From positions 1,007,301-1,071,300 of the forward strand of contig NZ_LT984804.1 of assembly GCF_900250115.1 (NCBI RefSeq): a stretch of DNA of 64,000 nt, written 5' to 3'. A program made the translations under genes and the position numbers. Of the stretch, positions 45,939-55,470 are shown in pieces. Numbering within the stretch: position 1 is the first letter of the stretch; every line of letters starts with the position of its first letter. The stretch is from Cupriavidus taiwanensis. GTDB lineage: Bacteria > Pseudomonadota > Gammaproteobacteria > Burkholderiales > Burkholderiaceae. Under the pieces are notes generated by a model. The model had not been told where the DNA came from and did no database searches. It saw only the letters and a program-made list of their open reading frames with translations.

Positions 45939-46871
45939 ATGCACCGCATCGATCCCGTCAACATCCAGCTGTTCCTGGCCGCGGCCCGCGAGGGCTCGAT
46001 CAAGCGCGCGGCCGAAACCGAGCATATTGCCCAGTCGGCGCTGAGCCGGCGCATCGCGGAGCTGGAGCGCAGCCTCGGGGTGGTGCTGTTGGTGCGCTCG
46101 CACGCCGGCGTGGTGCTGACCGACGCCGGCGCCCGCGCGCTGGAACTGGGGCGCAAGCTGAACGCGGACATCGCCAGCTTTGCGCGCGAGGTGCAGGACC
46201 TGGGCGACCGGGTCGCCGGCGTGGTGCGGGTGTCGGCCAGCCCGTCGGCCATCATCGGTTTCCTGCCGGAGCGCCTGCATGCGTTCAAGGCGGCGCATCC
46301 GCTGGTCGAGATCGCGCTGCACGAGCGCTCCACTGCGGAGACGCTGCGCGCCTGCCTCGATGACCGGGCCGATGTCGGCATCGGGGTCGCGGCCAGGACG
46401 CCGGGCGGGCTGGAGTCGTGGGCCTTTGCCAGCGATCCGCTCAATGTCGTGGTGCCGTCGTCGCATGCGCTGGCCCGGCGCAAGCGCATGCGTTATGCCG
46501 AGGTGCTGGAGCATCCGCTGGTGGTGGTGCAGCCTGGCGGCGCGCTGGACCAGGACCTGCGCGAACAGGCGGCCAACCTGCGCCTGCCGTTCAACCAGGG
46601 CGTGACCGTCTCCAGCTTCGAGGCCGCCTGCCGCATGGTGGAGGCGGGGCTTGGCATTGCCGTGCTGCCGGCCAGTGCCGGCGCGGCCTATGCGGGAACG
46701 CGGCGCTTTGTGCGCGTGCCGCTGGATGAACCATGGCGCCAGCGACAGTTGCGCATCTATGCCCCCTACAAGCAACCGCGGCTGCGTGCGATTGCCGCCA
46801 TCATCGACGCGCTGCAGCCAAAGGGGGATCCGCGGCTATGCCGGGCTGAGATACCCGGTGCAGCGGATTAG
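45939..46871 (+). CDS. LysR-family transcriptional regulator
   Basis: A 310-residue LysR regulator with the DNA-binding region DPVNIQLFLAAAREGSIKRAAETEHIAQSALSRRIAELE and an effector-binding domain. It is divergent from the aconitase-like gene (183 bases between starts) and upstream of a Bug receptor gene on the same strand. It is the likely regulator of both. No strong palindromic operator was found between the divergent genes apart from GATGC-G-GCATC at 45818-45828. Confidence 0.9.
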   Translation: MHRIDPVNIQLFLAAAREGSIKRAAETEHIAQSALSRRIAELERSLGVVLLVRSHAGVVLTDAGARALELGRKLNADIASFAREVQDLGDRVAGVVRVSASPSAIIGFLPERLHAFKAAHPLVEIALHERSTAETLRACLDDRADVGIGVAARTPGGLESWAFASDPLNVVVPSSHALARRKRMRYAEVLEHPLVVVQPGGALDQDLREQAANLRLPFNQGVTVSSFEAACRMVEAGLGIAVLPASAGAAYAGTRRFVRVPLDEPWRQRQLRIYAPYKQPRLRAIAAIIDALQPKGDPRLCRAEIPGAAD

Positions 46872-46954
46872 CACTCGGCCATCGCGGCGTCGCAACCCTA
46901 CACTCCGTGCCAAAGCCACCGTCCACGGTGCGATTCGATCCACGGAGACAAAAC

Positions 46955-47941
46955 ATGCAGAACTCGCTGTTTCGACAGGCATGCAAGGCGCTTGCGGCCC
47001 TGGCCGCGCTGGCCATGCTTGGCGGCCAGGCCGCTTCGGTCCGGGCGCAGGATGGCAAGCCGCTCAGGCTGATCGTGCCGACCCAGCCCGGCTCGCAGGC
47101 CGATGCCGTGGCGCGGACGCTGAGCCAGCCGCTGGGTAGGCAGCTGGGCCAGCCGGTGGTGGTCGAGAATATCGCTGGCGCCGGCGGCGTGCCGGGCACC
47201 CAGCAGATCGTGCGCGCGCCGAAAGACGGCTCGACGCTGGGCCTGATCTCGTCGAACCACGTCATCAACCCGTTTATCTACAAGAGCCTGCCGTATGACG
47301 CGTTGCAGGACATCACGCCGATCACCGTGATCGGCACGCTGCCGCTGGTGCTGGCGGTGAATCCCGCGGTGAGCGCGCACAACACCGGGGAACTGCTCGC
47401 GCTGCTGAAGTCGAAGCCGGGCGATCTGAACTACGGCTCGTCGGGCAACGGCACGGTGCTGCACCTGGCCGGCCAGCTCCTGGCCAGCGAGGCCAGGGTG
47501 GATATCCGCCACGTGCCGTACAAGGGCGCCGGCAACTACACCACCGACCTGGTCGGCGGCCAGGTGCAGATGGGCTTCCTCACCGTGCAGGCGGTGCTGC
47601 CGCTGATCAAGGCGGGCAAGCTGCGGGCGATCGCGGTGTCGACCGCGCAGCGGGTGCCGGCGCTGCCCGAGGTGCCAACGCTGGCGGAATCGGGCGTGCC
47701 GCGCTACAGCTTCGATGCGTGGCTGGCCATCGTCGGTCCCGCGGGGATGCCCAAGCCGGCGGTGCAGGACCTCCAGGCGAAGATCCAGGCCACCCTGCGC
47801 GCACGCGAGGTGCAGGAGCAACTGACGGCGCAAGGGCTGGTGGTGACGGGCACCGGCGCCGACGCGGCGGTGCCGTTCTTCAAGAGCGAGCTGGACAAGC
47901 ACGCGCGCATCGTCAGGCAGGCCGGTGCCACGCTGAACTGA
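46955..47941 (+). CDS. Bug/TctC-family periplasmic substrate-binding protein
   Basis: A 328-residue orphan receptor with a signal peptide (cleavage near SVRAQ, residue 32) and the motifs IVPTQPGSQADAVART, NIAGAGGVPGTQQIV and VPYKGAGNY. The VPTQPGSQAD segment differs from the usual VPFPPGG and may alter the ligand site. GGAGACA at 46944-46950 sets the start at 46955. It follows the LysR gene by 83 bases. With the aconitase-like enzyme it suggests uptake of a di- or tricarboxylic acid (inference). Confidence 0.9.
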   Translation: MQNSLFRQACKALAALAALAMLGGQAASVRAQDGKPLRLIVPTQPGSQADAVARTLSQPLGRQLGQPVVVENIAGAGGVPGTQQIVRAPKDGSTLGLISSNHVINPFIYKSLPYDALQDITPITVIGTLPLVLAVNPAVSAHNTGELLALLKSKPGDLNYGSSGNGTVLHLAGQLLASEARVDIRHVPYKGAGNYTTDLVGGQVQMGFLTVQAVLPLIKAGKLRAIAVSTAQRVPALPEVPTLAESGVPRYSFDAWLAIVGPAGMPKPAVQDLQAKIQATLRAREVQEQLTAQGLVVTGTGADAAVPFFKSELDKHARIVRQAGATLN

Positions 47942-47986
47942 GGGCTCCGGGCCTGGGCAGGCCGGCCCGCCACACGCTTGCGCGCT

Positions 47987-48922
47987 TCAGCTGCCGCAAG
48001 CGTGGATCAGGAATTCGCGCAATGCATCGGCAGGCTTGCCCAGCTTGCGGCCGGGCTGCCACAGCATGCCGACCTCCATGTCGGGCACCGCGTTGGCAAT
48101 CGGGCGGGCTTCGATCTGCTTGCCCTCCAGCGACCAGGGCCGATACACCATGTCGGACAGCACGGTGACGCCGAAGCCATGCGCCACCAGCCCGCGCAGC
48201 GCTTCCATCGAGCCGGTGCGGAAGGCGATATTGGGCGCGAGCCGGTGGCTGCGCCAGTAGCGCAGCGTCGAGTCCTCGGCCTCGTCGACGGTGATGAGCA
48301 GGTACGGATACGCCGCGATATCGCGCAGCGAAGGCCGCTCCACCTCCAGCAGCGGATGGCTGGCCGAGGTCCACAACTGGCGCCGCGACCGCATCAGCGT
48401 ATGGCGCCGGAAGCGCTGGGGCTTCTCCAGGTTGGACAGCAGCGCGATGCCCAGCTCGATCTCGCCCGCCAGCACGGCGCGCTCGATGTCGGGGCGGTCC
48501 ATGTCGAGCAGGTCCAGTTCGATATCCGGATAGTTGGTGCGGAAGCGCGCCAGCAATCCCGGCAGGAAGTAGCCCAGCACCGTGTATGACGCCGCCAGCC
48601 GCACGCTGCCGCGCAGCCCGTGGACCTGGAAGCGCGGCTCGCGCAGCGCGTCTTCGACCGAATCGAGGATCTGGCGCGCGTGCTGGAAAAACAGGTGGCC
48701 TTCCGCCGTCAGCGTCACGCCATGCGGCCGGCGCTCGAACAGGCGCACGCCCAGGCGCTGCTCCAGCGCCAGCACGGCATTGGTCACGGCCGACTGCGAC
48801 ACGTGCTCGGCGGTCGCCGCCATCGAGAACTGCCCGGTTTCCGCCGCCGCGACGAAATAGCGGAACTGCCGCAGCGTGACTTCCTTGGCCAGTCTTTCCG
48901 AACCTTCGCGCGCCTTGAACAT
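47987..48922 (-). CDS. LysR-family transcriptional regulator
   Basis: A 311-residue LysR regulator: RQFRYFVAAAETGQFSMAATAEHVSQSAVTNAVLALE is the DNA-binding part and the C-terminal two thirds the sensor domain. On the minus strand CGGAGAT lies in front of its ATG. It is divergent from the indolepyruvate oxidoreductase gene (130 bases between starts), with a 6-5-6 palindrome in the gap, and is its likely regulator. Downstream it is convergent with the Bug gene at 46955. Confidence 0.9.
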   Translation of the reverse strand: MFKAREGSERLAKEVTLRQFRYFVAAAETGQFSMAATAEHVSQSAVTNAVLALEQRLGVRLFERRPHGVTLTAEGHLFFQHARQILDSVEDALREPRFQVHGLRGSVRLAASYTVLGYFLPGLLARFRTNYPDIELDLLDMDRPDIERAVLAGEIELGIALLSNLEKPQRFRRHTLMRSRRQLWTSASHPLLEVERPSLRDIAAYPYLLITVDEAEDSTLRYWRSHRLAPNIAFRTGSMEALRGLVAHGFGVTVLSDMVYRPWSLEGKQIEARPIANAVPDMEVGMLWQPGRKLGKPADALREFLIHACGS

Positions 48923-48935
48923 GGGATCTCCGAGG

Positions 48936-48952
48936 TATCCGTTTTGCGGATA
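48936..48952. promoter_or_regulatory. Candidate LysR operator (TATCCG-N5-CGGATA)
   Basis: A perfect inverted repeat with the spacing typical of LysR sites lies 14-30 bases upstream of the regulator start and about 100 bases before the oxidoreductase GTG. It probably serves autoregulation and activation of the divergent gene (inference). Confidence 0.55.
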
Positions 48953-49052
48953 TCAGGTGTGGGAATTCATGATTTTACGATGATCGCGCCGGTTTCTACA
49001 CTCCTTCGGACAACAGATCACCGCATCAGAACAAAGCCCGGAGACCCACATC

Positions 49053-52000
49053 GTGAATGCCCCGCTCAATCCCGCCTTGCTCGAAGCCCTGGCCAGCGCC
49101 AGCCTGGACGACAAGTACACCCTGGACCAGGGCCGTATCTATCTGAGCGGCGTGCAGGCGCTGGTGCGCCTGCCGATGCTGCAGAAGGCGCGCGACCGCG
49201 CCGCCGGGCTCAACACCGCCGGCTTTATCTCGGGCTACCGCGGCTCGCCGCTGGGCGGCGTCGACCAGGCGCTGTGGAAGGCCAAGCAGCACCTGGCGGC
49301 CAGCGACGTGGTGTTCCAGCCGGGCGTCAACGAAGACCTGGCCGCCACCGCGGTATGGGGCAGCCAGCAGGTCAACCTGTTCCCCGGCGCGAAGCGCGAT
49401 GGCGTGTTCTCGATGTGGTATGGCAAGGGGCCCGGCGTCGACCGCTCCATCGACGTGCTCAAGCATGCCAACTCCGCCGGCTCGTCGCGCCACGGCGGCG
49501 TGCTGCTGCTGGCCGGCGACGACCATGCCGCCAAGTCCTCCACCGTGGCGCACCAGTCCGAGCATGTGCTGCAGGCGGCCGGGATTCCGGTGCTGTATCC
49601 CGCCAACGTGCAGGAATACCTGGACTACGGCCTGCACGGCTGGGCCATGAGCCGCTATTCGGGGCTGTGGGTGGCCATGAAGTGCGTCACCGACGTGGTC
49701 GAGTCGACCGCCTCGGTCGAGATCGACCCGGCGCGCGTGCAGGTCGCGCTGCCGCAGGACTTTGCCATGCCGGCCGGCGGCCTCAATATCCGCTGGCCCG
49801 ATTCCCCGCTGGAGCAGGAAGCGCGGCTGCTCGACCACAAGTGGTATGCGGCGCTGGCCTACGTGCGCGCCAACCGCCTGAACCGCGTGGTGCTGGATTC
49901 GCCCAACGCGCGCTTCGGCATCATGACCGCGGGCAAGGCCTACCTGGACGTGCGCCAGGCGCTGGCGGACCTGGGCCTGGATGACGACACCTGCGCCCGC
50001 ATCGGCATCCGCGTCTACAAGGTGGGCTGCGTGTGGCCGCTCGAGGCGCACGGCGCGCGCGAGTTCGCCACCGGCCTGGAAGAGATCCTGGTGGTCGAGG
50101 AAAAGCGCCAGATCCTCGAGTACGCGCTGAAGGAAGAGCTCTACAACTGGCGCGAGGATGTGCGGCCCAAGGTCTTCGGCAAGTTCGACCAGCGCGGCAA
50201 CGACGGCGGCGAGTGGTCGGTGCCGCGCGGCGACTGGCTGCTGCCGGCGCACTACGAACTGTCGCCGGCGCTGATCGCCAAGGCCATCGCGCGACGGCTG
50301 GAACGCTTCGACCTGCCGGCCGAGGTGCGCGCGCGCATTGCTGCGCGCGTGGCGCTGATCGAGGCCAAGGAGCGCGAAGCGGCGCAGCCGCGCATCGCGG
50401 TGGAGCGCAAGCCGTGGTTCTGCTCGGGCTGTCCGCACAACACCTCGACGCGCGTGCCGGAAGGCTCGCGCGCGCTGGCCGGCATCGGCTGCCACTACAT
50501 GACCTTGTGGATGGACCGCAATACCGACACCTTCAGCCAGATGGGCGGCGAGGGCGTGGCGTGGACCGGCCAGATGCATTTCACCGATGACAAGCACGTG
50601 TTTGCCAACCTGGGCGACGGCACGTACTTCCACTCGGGCCTGCTGGCGATCCGCGCGTCGATCGCGGCCCGCGCCAACATCACCTACAAGATCCTGTTCA
50701 ACGATGCGGTGGCGATGACCGGCGGGCAGCCCATCGACGGCGTGCTGACGGTGCCGCAGATCGCGCACCAGGTGCTGGCCGAGGGCGCGAAGAAGCTGGT
50801 GGTGGTCACCGACGAACCCGCCAAGTATGGCGACGGCGCGATGCTGCCGTCCGGCGTGGCGGTGCTCCATCGCGACCAGCTCGATGCCGTGCAGCTGGAG
50901 CTGCGCGACACCGAAGGCGTCACCATCCTGATCTACGACCAGACCTGCGCCACCGAAAAGCGCCGCCGCCGCAAGCGCGGCACCTATCCGGATCCGGCCA
51001 AACGGGCCTTTATCAACGATGCGGTGTGCGAGGGCTGCGGCGATTGCTCGGCCAAGTCCAACTGCCTGTCGGTAGAGCCGCTCGAGACCGAACTCGGCAC
51101 CAAGCGCCGGATCAACCAGTCGTCGTGCAACAAGGACTTCTCCTGCGTCAACGGCTTCTGCCCGAGCTTTGTCACCGCCGAGGGCGCGCAGGTGCGCAAG
51201 CCCGCGGCGGCGGCCGGCAAGGGCAGCGGCGCCGACTTCGCGGCGCTGCCGCAGCCGCGGCTGCCGGCGCTGGAGCGGCCGTACGGGGTGCTGGTCACCG
51301 GCGTCGGCGGCACCGGCGTGGTCACCATCGGCGGGCTGCTGGGATGGCTTCGCACCTGGAGCGCAAGGGCGTGACCGTGCTCGACATGGCCGGCCTGGCG
51401 CAGAAGGGCGGCGCGGTGATCAGCCACGTGCAGATCGCGCCCGCTCCGGACCACTTGCATGCGACCCGCATCGCCACCGGCGAGGCGCGCCTGGTGATCG
51501 GCGGCGACGCCATCGTCTCGGCGTCGGCCGAAGTGCTGTCCAAGGTCCGGCACGGCCTGACCGCCGCCGTGGTCAACAGCGCCAACACCCCGACCGCGGA
51601 GTTCATCAAGAACCCGAAGTGGAAGTTCCCCGGCGCCAGCGCCGAGCAGGACCTGCGCGCCAGCGTGGGCGAGGCCTGCGCCTTCTTCGACGCCAGCGCC
51701 TGGGCGGTGACCCTGCTCGCCGACGCGATCTATTCCAACCCGCTGCTGCTGGGCTATGCTTGGCAGAAGGGCTGGGTCCCGCTGCAGCACGCCAGCCTGG
51801 TGCGCGCGATCGAGCTCAACGGGGTCTCGGTCGAGAAGAACCGCCTCGCCTTCGAATGGGGCCGCTACCTCGCGCACCACGGCGAGGCCGCGGTCAGGGC
51901 GCTGCTGCCGGCCGCGCCGGCCGCCGCCAGCGCGCAGGTGGTGTCGATGCCGCAGACGCTCGACACCCTGGTGCGCAAGCGCGAGGCGATGCTGGCCGAC

Positions 52001-52621
52001 TACCAGAACGCCGCCTATGCCGCGCGCTATCGCGACGCGGTCGCGCGCATCCGCGCCGCGGAGCAGCAACTCGGCACCGACCGCAAGCTGCCGCTGACCG
52101 AGGCCGTGGCCCGCAACCTGGCCAAGCTGATGGCGTACAAGGACGAGTACGAAGTGGCCCGCCTGTACACCGATCCCGCCTTCCTCGACAAGCTGCGCGC
52201 GCAGTTCGAAGGCGAGCCCGGCCGCGACTACCAGCTCAATTTCTGGCTGGCACCGCCGCTGCTGGCCAGGACCGACGCAAAGGGCCAGCTGGTCAAGCGC
52301 CGCTTCGGCCCGCGCACCATGACGGCCTTCCGCCTGCTGGCGCGCCTGAAGGGTCTGCGCGGCACCGCTCTGGATGTGTTCGGCAAGACCGCCGAGCGCC
52401 GCGCCGAGCGCGCGCTGGTCAACGACTACCTGGCCATGGTCGAAGAGTTCGCGGCTTCGCTGAGCGCGGACAACCTCGACACCGCGCTGGCACTGGCCGC
52501 GCTGCCGGACGATATCCGCGGCTATGGGCACGTCAAGGAGGCCAGCATGGCGGCCGCGGCGGTACGGCGCGAGGCGCTGCTGGCGCAGTATCGCGGCGCG
52601 GCGCGGCGCGCCGCGGCGTAA
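49053..52621 (+). pseudogene. Indolepyruvate ferredoxin oxidoreductase (fused), frameshifted
   Basis: Two open frames make one enzyme. 49053-51374 encodes the TPP-binding alpha part and an iron-sulfur region (CEGCGDCSAKSNC, then CNKDFSCVNGFC). From about 51344 the sequence continues in the +1-shifted frame to 52621 with MASHLERKGVTVLDMAGLAQKGGAV, the gamma part. Restoring one base in GGGATGG at 51341-51347 joins GGLLG to MASHLE and gives about 1189 residues, the usual length of the fused enzyme in this group. It would oxidise aryl pyruvates to aryl-CoA. Start is GTG with GGAGACC upstream. The broken frame means loss of function or a sequencing error. Confidence 0.85.
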
Positions 52622-53348
52622 GGGCATCGGCGCGGGCGGCACCTGGCACGCCGGGCGCCAAGGGCACGGCGCGCGGCGTGCCGGTGAAACCGTGGTTTCC
52701 GGTAAGGCGCTGTAGCGCCTGGCGCGCGGCCCCGATCCCCGGGGCCGCGACTGCATTCGTACCGGGCGGAATGGTGCGCGCGCCGTGGTACGCGCCATGG
52801 CCACGCGGTGAGCATGCATGCCCGGCGGCCCGGCCTGGCGCAGCAATAATGGTCACGCTATTTTAATAGTCCGCTCGCGCGCGGGAGCGCACGTGGTTAA
52901 AGATATTAAGCATAGCTGGCGCGCCAGCGGAGCGCGCCAATATACGGTGCGAACACGCACGCCAAAGCAATAAAAAATACCCGGTTCGCTGCCTTGCCGT
53001 AACTATAATTTTGCACATCCAAGTACGCCCTTTTAGGGTTTGGCGAATAAGCCTTCGTCGCTGGAGCCGCATGCTCGGGCGCCCTGTGCGAGCCAAAGAC
53101 GTCGCACTGATCGCGCCGGTGCAGAAGGCCGTCCGGGGCGCGCGGCGCATCGGCAGGCGCATCAGATCCTGCGCTTTTGCGGAAGCCTGACGCAGCGCAC
53201 GCACCTCATTTTCGTATTAGGCAGTTACAGAATCAGATCGAGACCCTGACCGCGCTGCGCCCCAATTAATTGATTAATCGAGGAGCAACGTAAACAGCAA
53301 GCCAGTCATTTTTCATCCGGGGGCTTATTGGACGCTCTGGAGACGAAT
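52622..53348. other. 727-bp intergenic region, partly AT-rich
   Basis: No gene is supported. The left part has hairpins (AGGCGCT-GT-AGCGCCT at 52705-52720; GCGGCCCC-N7-GGGGCCGC at 52726-52748) that may end transcription of the oxidoreductase. From about 52850 the DNA is much richer in A and T than its surroundings, with a palindrome GCTGGCGCGCCAGC (52915-52928) and a perfect TATAAT at 53004-53009 that lacks a clear -35. Before the next gene there is AATTAATTGATTAATC (53264-53279). It could be a long promoter or leader region of the secreted-protein gene. Confidence 0.6.
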
Positions 53349-53855
53349 ATGAAGAATCTAGCTCTAGTTTCACTGGCTGCGGTGCTGGTTGCTCCCGCCG
53401 CGTGGGCCGACACCATCGCCGCCAATGGGCCAAGCGGGGCGCATTATGCAAACGGCGCTGCCGAGCCCGTATGCAGCGTGGATTCCTCGCTCGATGTGAG
53501 CTGTACCGGCACTACCATCGGAGGCGTCGGCAACACGAATGCGACCGCGATTCTGTCAGCGACGTACTCCGGCACCGTGCAGTGCCAGAACCGCGGCGGC
53601 CAGATCGTCGAGGTGAAGACACAGGCCACGGAGGCGACTTCGTCAGGCACCCTGAGGCCTGCCAAGAACGGGCAGTTGGTGGTGCCGCCGCTCAGCACGA
53701 CGGCCCCCACCACCACGGAATTGCAGAACGCGGCGGTCTGCCCGAACGGCAACTGGAGCAAGCTGCTGCTCGGGTCCCCCACGCTGGTGAATTTCGTTTA
53801 TACGGTCACCTTCGCCGGCTTCACCCAGCCCTATATCAGCATTGTGGGTCCCTGA
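53349..53855 (+). CDS. Secreted protein of unknown function
   Basis: A 168-residue protein with a clear signal peptide (cleavage near AAWAD, residue 21). The mature part is rich in Thr, Ser, Gly and Asn, has four cysteines that could pair, and looks beta-rich. I do not recognise the family. ATG at 53349 follows GGAG and is preferred over an upstream in-frame start at 53328. It stands alone after a long AT-rich region and before a lipoprotein gene. Its lower GC upstream region suggests separate regulation or acquisition (inference). Confidence 0.75.
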   Translation: MKNLALVSLAAVLVAPAAWADTIAANGPSGAHYANGAAEPVCSVDSSLDVSCTGTTIGGVGNTNATAILSATYSGTVQCQNRGGQIVEVKTQATEATSSGTLRPAKNGQLVVPPLSTTAPTTTELQNAAVCPNGNWSKLLLGSPTLVNFVYTVTFAGFTQPYISIVGP

Positions 53856-53938
53856 TCGACCTGGCACAGGCTTCGGCACACATTCGACTGACAGCGGAAC
53901 ATTGCGACACGGGCGAGAGCGTTCCGAGCCAATGGGAG

Positions 53939-53963
53939 GACGTGCCAGCATCGCTGGCACGTC
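53939..53963. repeat. Strong hairpin between secreted protein and lipoprotein genes
   Basis: GACGTGCCAGC, loop ATC, GCTGGCACGTC: an 11-bp perfect stem without a T-run. A second inverted repeat (GGTACCG-N10-CGGTACC, 53980-54003) follows. They may be a terminator or an RNA leader of the lipoprotein gene. Confidence 0.5.
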
Positions 53964-54038
53964 GCAATCGGCTATGGCGGGTACCGTCATTGCATGCGGT
54001 ACCACGCCTGCCTTGTCCTGAATGTTGGATGATGCGCC

Positions 54039-54521
54039 ATGCGACAAGACCTTCACCTCAATGACCGCGCCTGGGCGGTGCCACCTGCGCCGCGCCATTT
54101 TCTGCATGCCGGGTGGATGCTGTGGTTGAGCCTGCTGCTGGGCGGATGCGGCGGCGGGGATTCAGCCCCGGCAGCCATGGCGGTCCCGCAGCAAGCGCCA
54201 TCGGAGCAGAGCCCGTGGGCCACGCAGGGAACCGCACCGGGACGGGAAACCCCGGCACCGTCGTCCGTGACGGATGAACCTGCCGTACCTTTGCCAGGGT
54301 CGCCCGAGCTGGCGCAACTCGACGCGCTGCCCCATCTGTCATCGCTGTCCGAGCGCGAGAAGGCGGGGCTGCTGATGCTGCTGCCTTCCCGGTCGCCTGC
54401 GCAGCGGATGGCATTGATCAACATGTACCCCACCCTGGTCAGGCTGCCTGAGCAGCAGAAGGAGCTGTTGCTGGACCGCCTGGAAAAGATCGTCCCGGTC
54501 ACGGTCAGTCAGCGTCAATGA
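54039..54521 (+). CDS. Predicted lipoprotein, unknown function
   Basis: A 160-residue protein. A long N-region and a hydrophobic segment lead to a lipobox-like LLLGGC (cysteine at residue 37), after which come a Gly/Pro/Ser-rich linker and a helical C-terminal region containing LSSLSEREKAGLLMLLPSRSPAQRMALINMYPTLVRLPEQQK-like repeats of short helices. It is likely attached to the inner or outer membrane. I do not recognise the family. It is convergent with the IclR gene and 183 bases downstream of the secreted-protein gene. Confidence 0.7.
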   Translation: MRQDLHLNDRAWAVPPAPRHFLHAGWMLWLSLLLGGCGGGDSAPAAMAVPQQAPSEQSPWATQGTAPGRETPAPSSVTDEPAVPLPGSPELAQLDALPHLSSLSEREKAGLLMLLPSRSPAQRMALINMYPTLVRLPEQQKELLLDRLEKIVPVTVSQRQ

Positions 54522-54606
54522 CACCTTGCGGGAGCCGCACCATGCCCATCCGGCCGCACGGCAACGGCGCGCCCGCGCCGTGTGGCAAGACGCCGCCTGC
54601 AACCGC

Positions 54607-55374
54607 TCAGGGATGCCAGGTCGACGGCCTCTCCAACTGCGGCGCCGGCCGCTGGCTTCCCGCCATGGCATAGGACAGCTTGTTGGCCGCATCGACCACG
54701 GTCTGGGCCAGCTCCAGCAAGCGCGCCTCGTTCAGCCGCGCGGTCGGGCCGGAGATGCACATGGAGCCCAGCAGCCGCCAGTGCAAGCCGAACACCGGCG
54801 CCGAGACGCTGGAGACTTCGGGTTCCCGTTCGCCCAGCGACAGGTGAAAGCCGCGGCGGCGAATCATTTCATACAGCTCGCCGGGCTCTCCCGAGAACGC
54901 CAGGATGACCCGGCCGGGCGAGCCGCTGTCCAGCGGCAGCGCGGCCCCGATCCTGACGTGGTGGCGGATTGCCTGCGGGCCTTCGACCCGGACCAGGCAG
55001 GTGCGCTGCTGGCCCTCGCGGACGTAGAACGAAGCGCTTTCCCCGGTCTGGATCGTCAGGGCCCGTAGCACCGGCTCGACCACTTCCTGCACATTGAAGG
55101 TTGCCTGATAGCACGCGCCCAGCCATCCCGCCGCGCGGCCGAGACGCCAGCTGCCGTCTTCCTTCTGCACCAGGTAGTCATCCGCCGCCAGCGTGCGGGC
55201 GAGCCGGAGTACCGTGGTCTTGTGGATGCCCGTGCGCCGGCTCAGCTCCGCCAGAGACAGCTGCGGATCATTGACGCCGAACGCTTCCAGCACGCGCAAG
55301 GCACGGGTGACGGCGATCACGGAGCCGGAGGTTTCCTCGGCAGAAGTGCCTGATGATTCATGTCTTCGGTTCAT
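54607..55374 (-). CDS. IclR-family transcriptional regulator
   Basis: A 255-residue IclR regulator. The helix-turn-helix is LSLAELSRRTGIHKTTVLRLARTLAADDYL and the C-terminal domain has the family GSPGRVILAF and SVSAPVFG segments. ATG at 55374 is chosen as the first start before the divergent Bug gene. In the 96-base gap the motif TGAAACG occurs twice (55398-55404 and 55418-55424) and a GCCAT-TGT-ATGGC dyad overlaps it; these are possible binding sites. It likely controls the divergent Bug-RraA-dehydrogenase operon. Confidence 0.9.
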   Translation of the reverse strand: MNRRHESSGTSAEETSGSVIAVTRALRVLEAFGVNDPQLSLAELSRRTGIHKTTVLRLARTLAADDYLVQKEDGSWRLGRAAGWLGACYQATFNVQEVVEPVLRALTIQTGESASFYVREGQQRTCLVRVEGPQAIRHHVRIGAALPLDSGSPGRVILAFSGEPGELYEMIRRRGFHLSLGEREPEVSSVSAPVFGLHWRLLGSMCISGPTARLNEARLLELAQTVVDAANKLSYAMAGSQRPAPQLERPSTWHP

Positions 55375-55470
55375 TGCATGGACTTCGTTGCACGGGATGA
55401 AACGCCATTGTATGGCTTGAAACGGTGCACCACAATCCGACTCACAACGAAACGAGATCCGGAGACCCTG

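Noticed and set aside
51335-51350. Programmed ribosomal frameshift in the oxidoreductase
   Set aside because: No slippery heptamer or following stem is visible, and the family is normally encoded without a shift. A one-base deletion is simpler.
53040-53249. 69-residue open frame in the AT-rich region
   Set aside because: It has no ATG with a ribosome-binding site at its beginning and no recognisable sequence.
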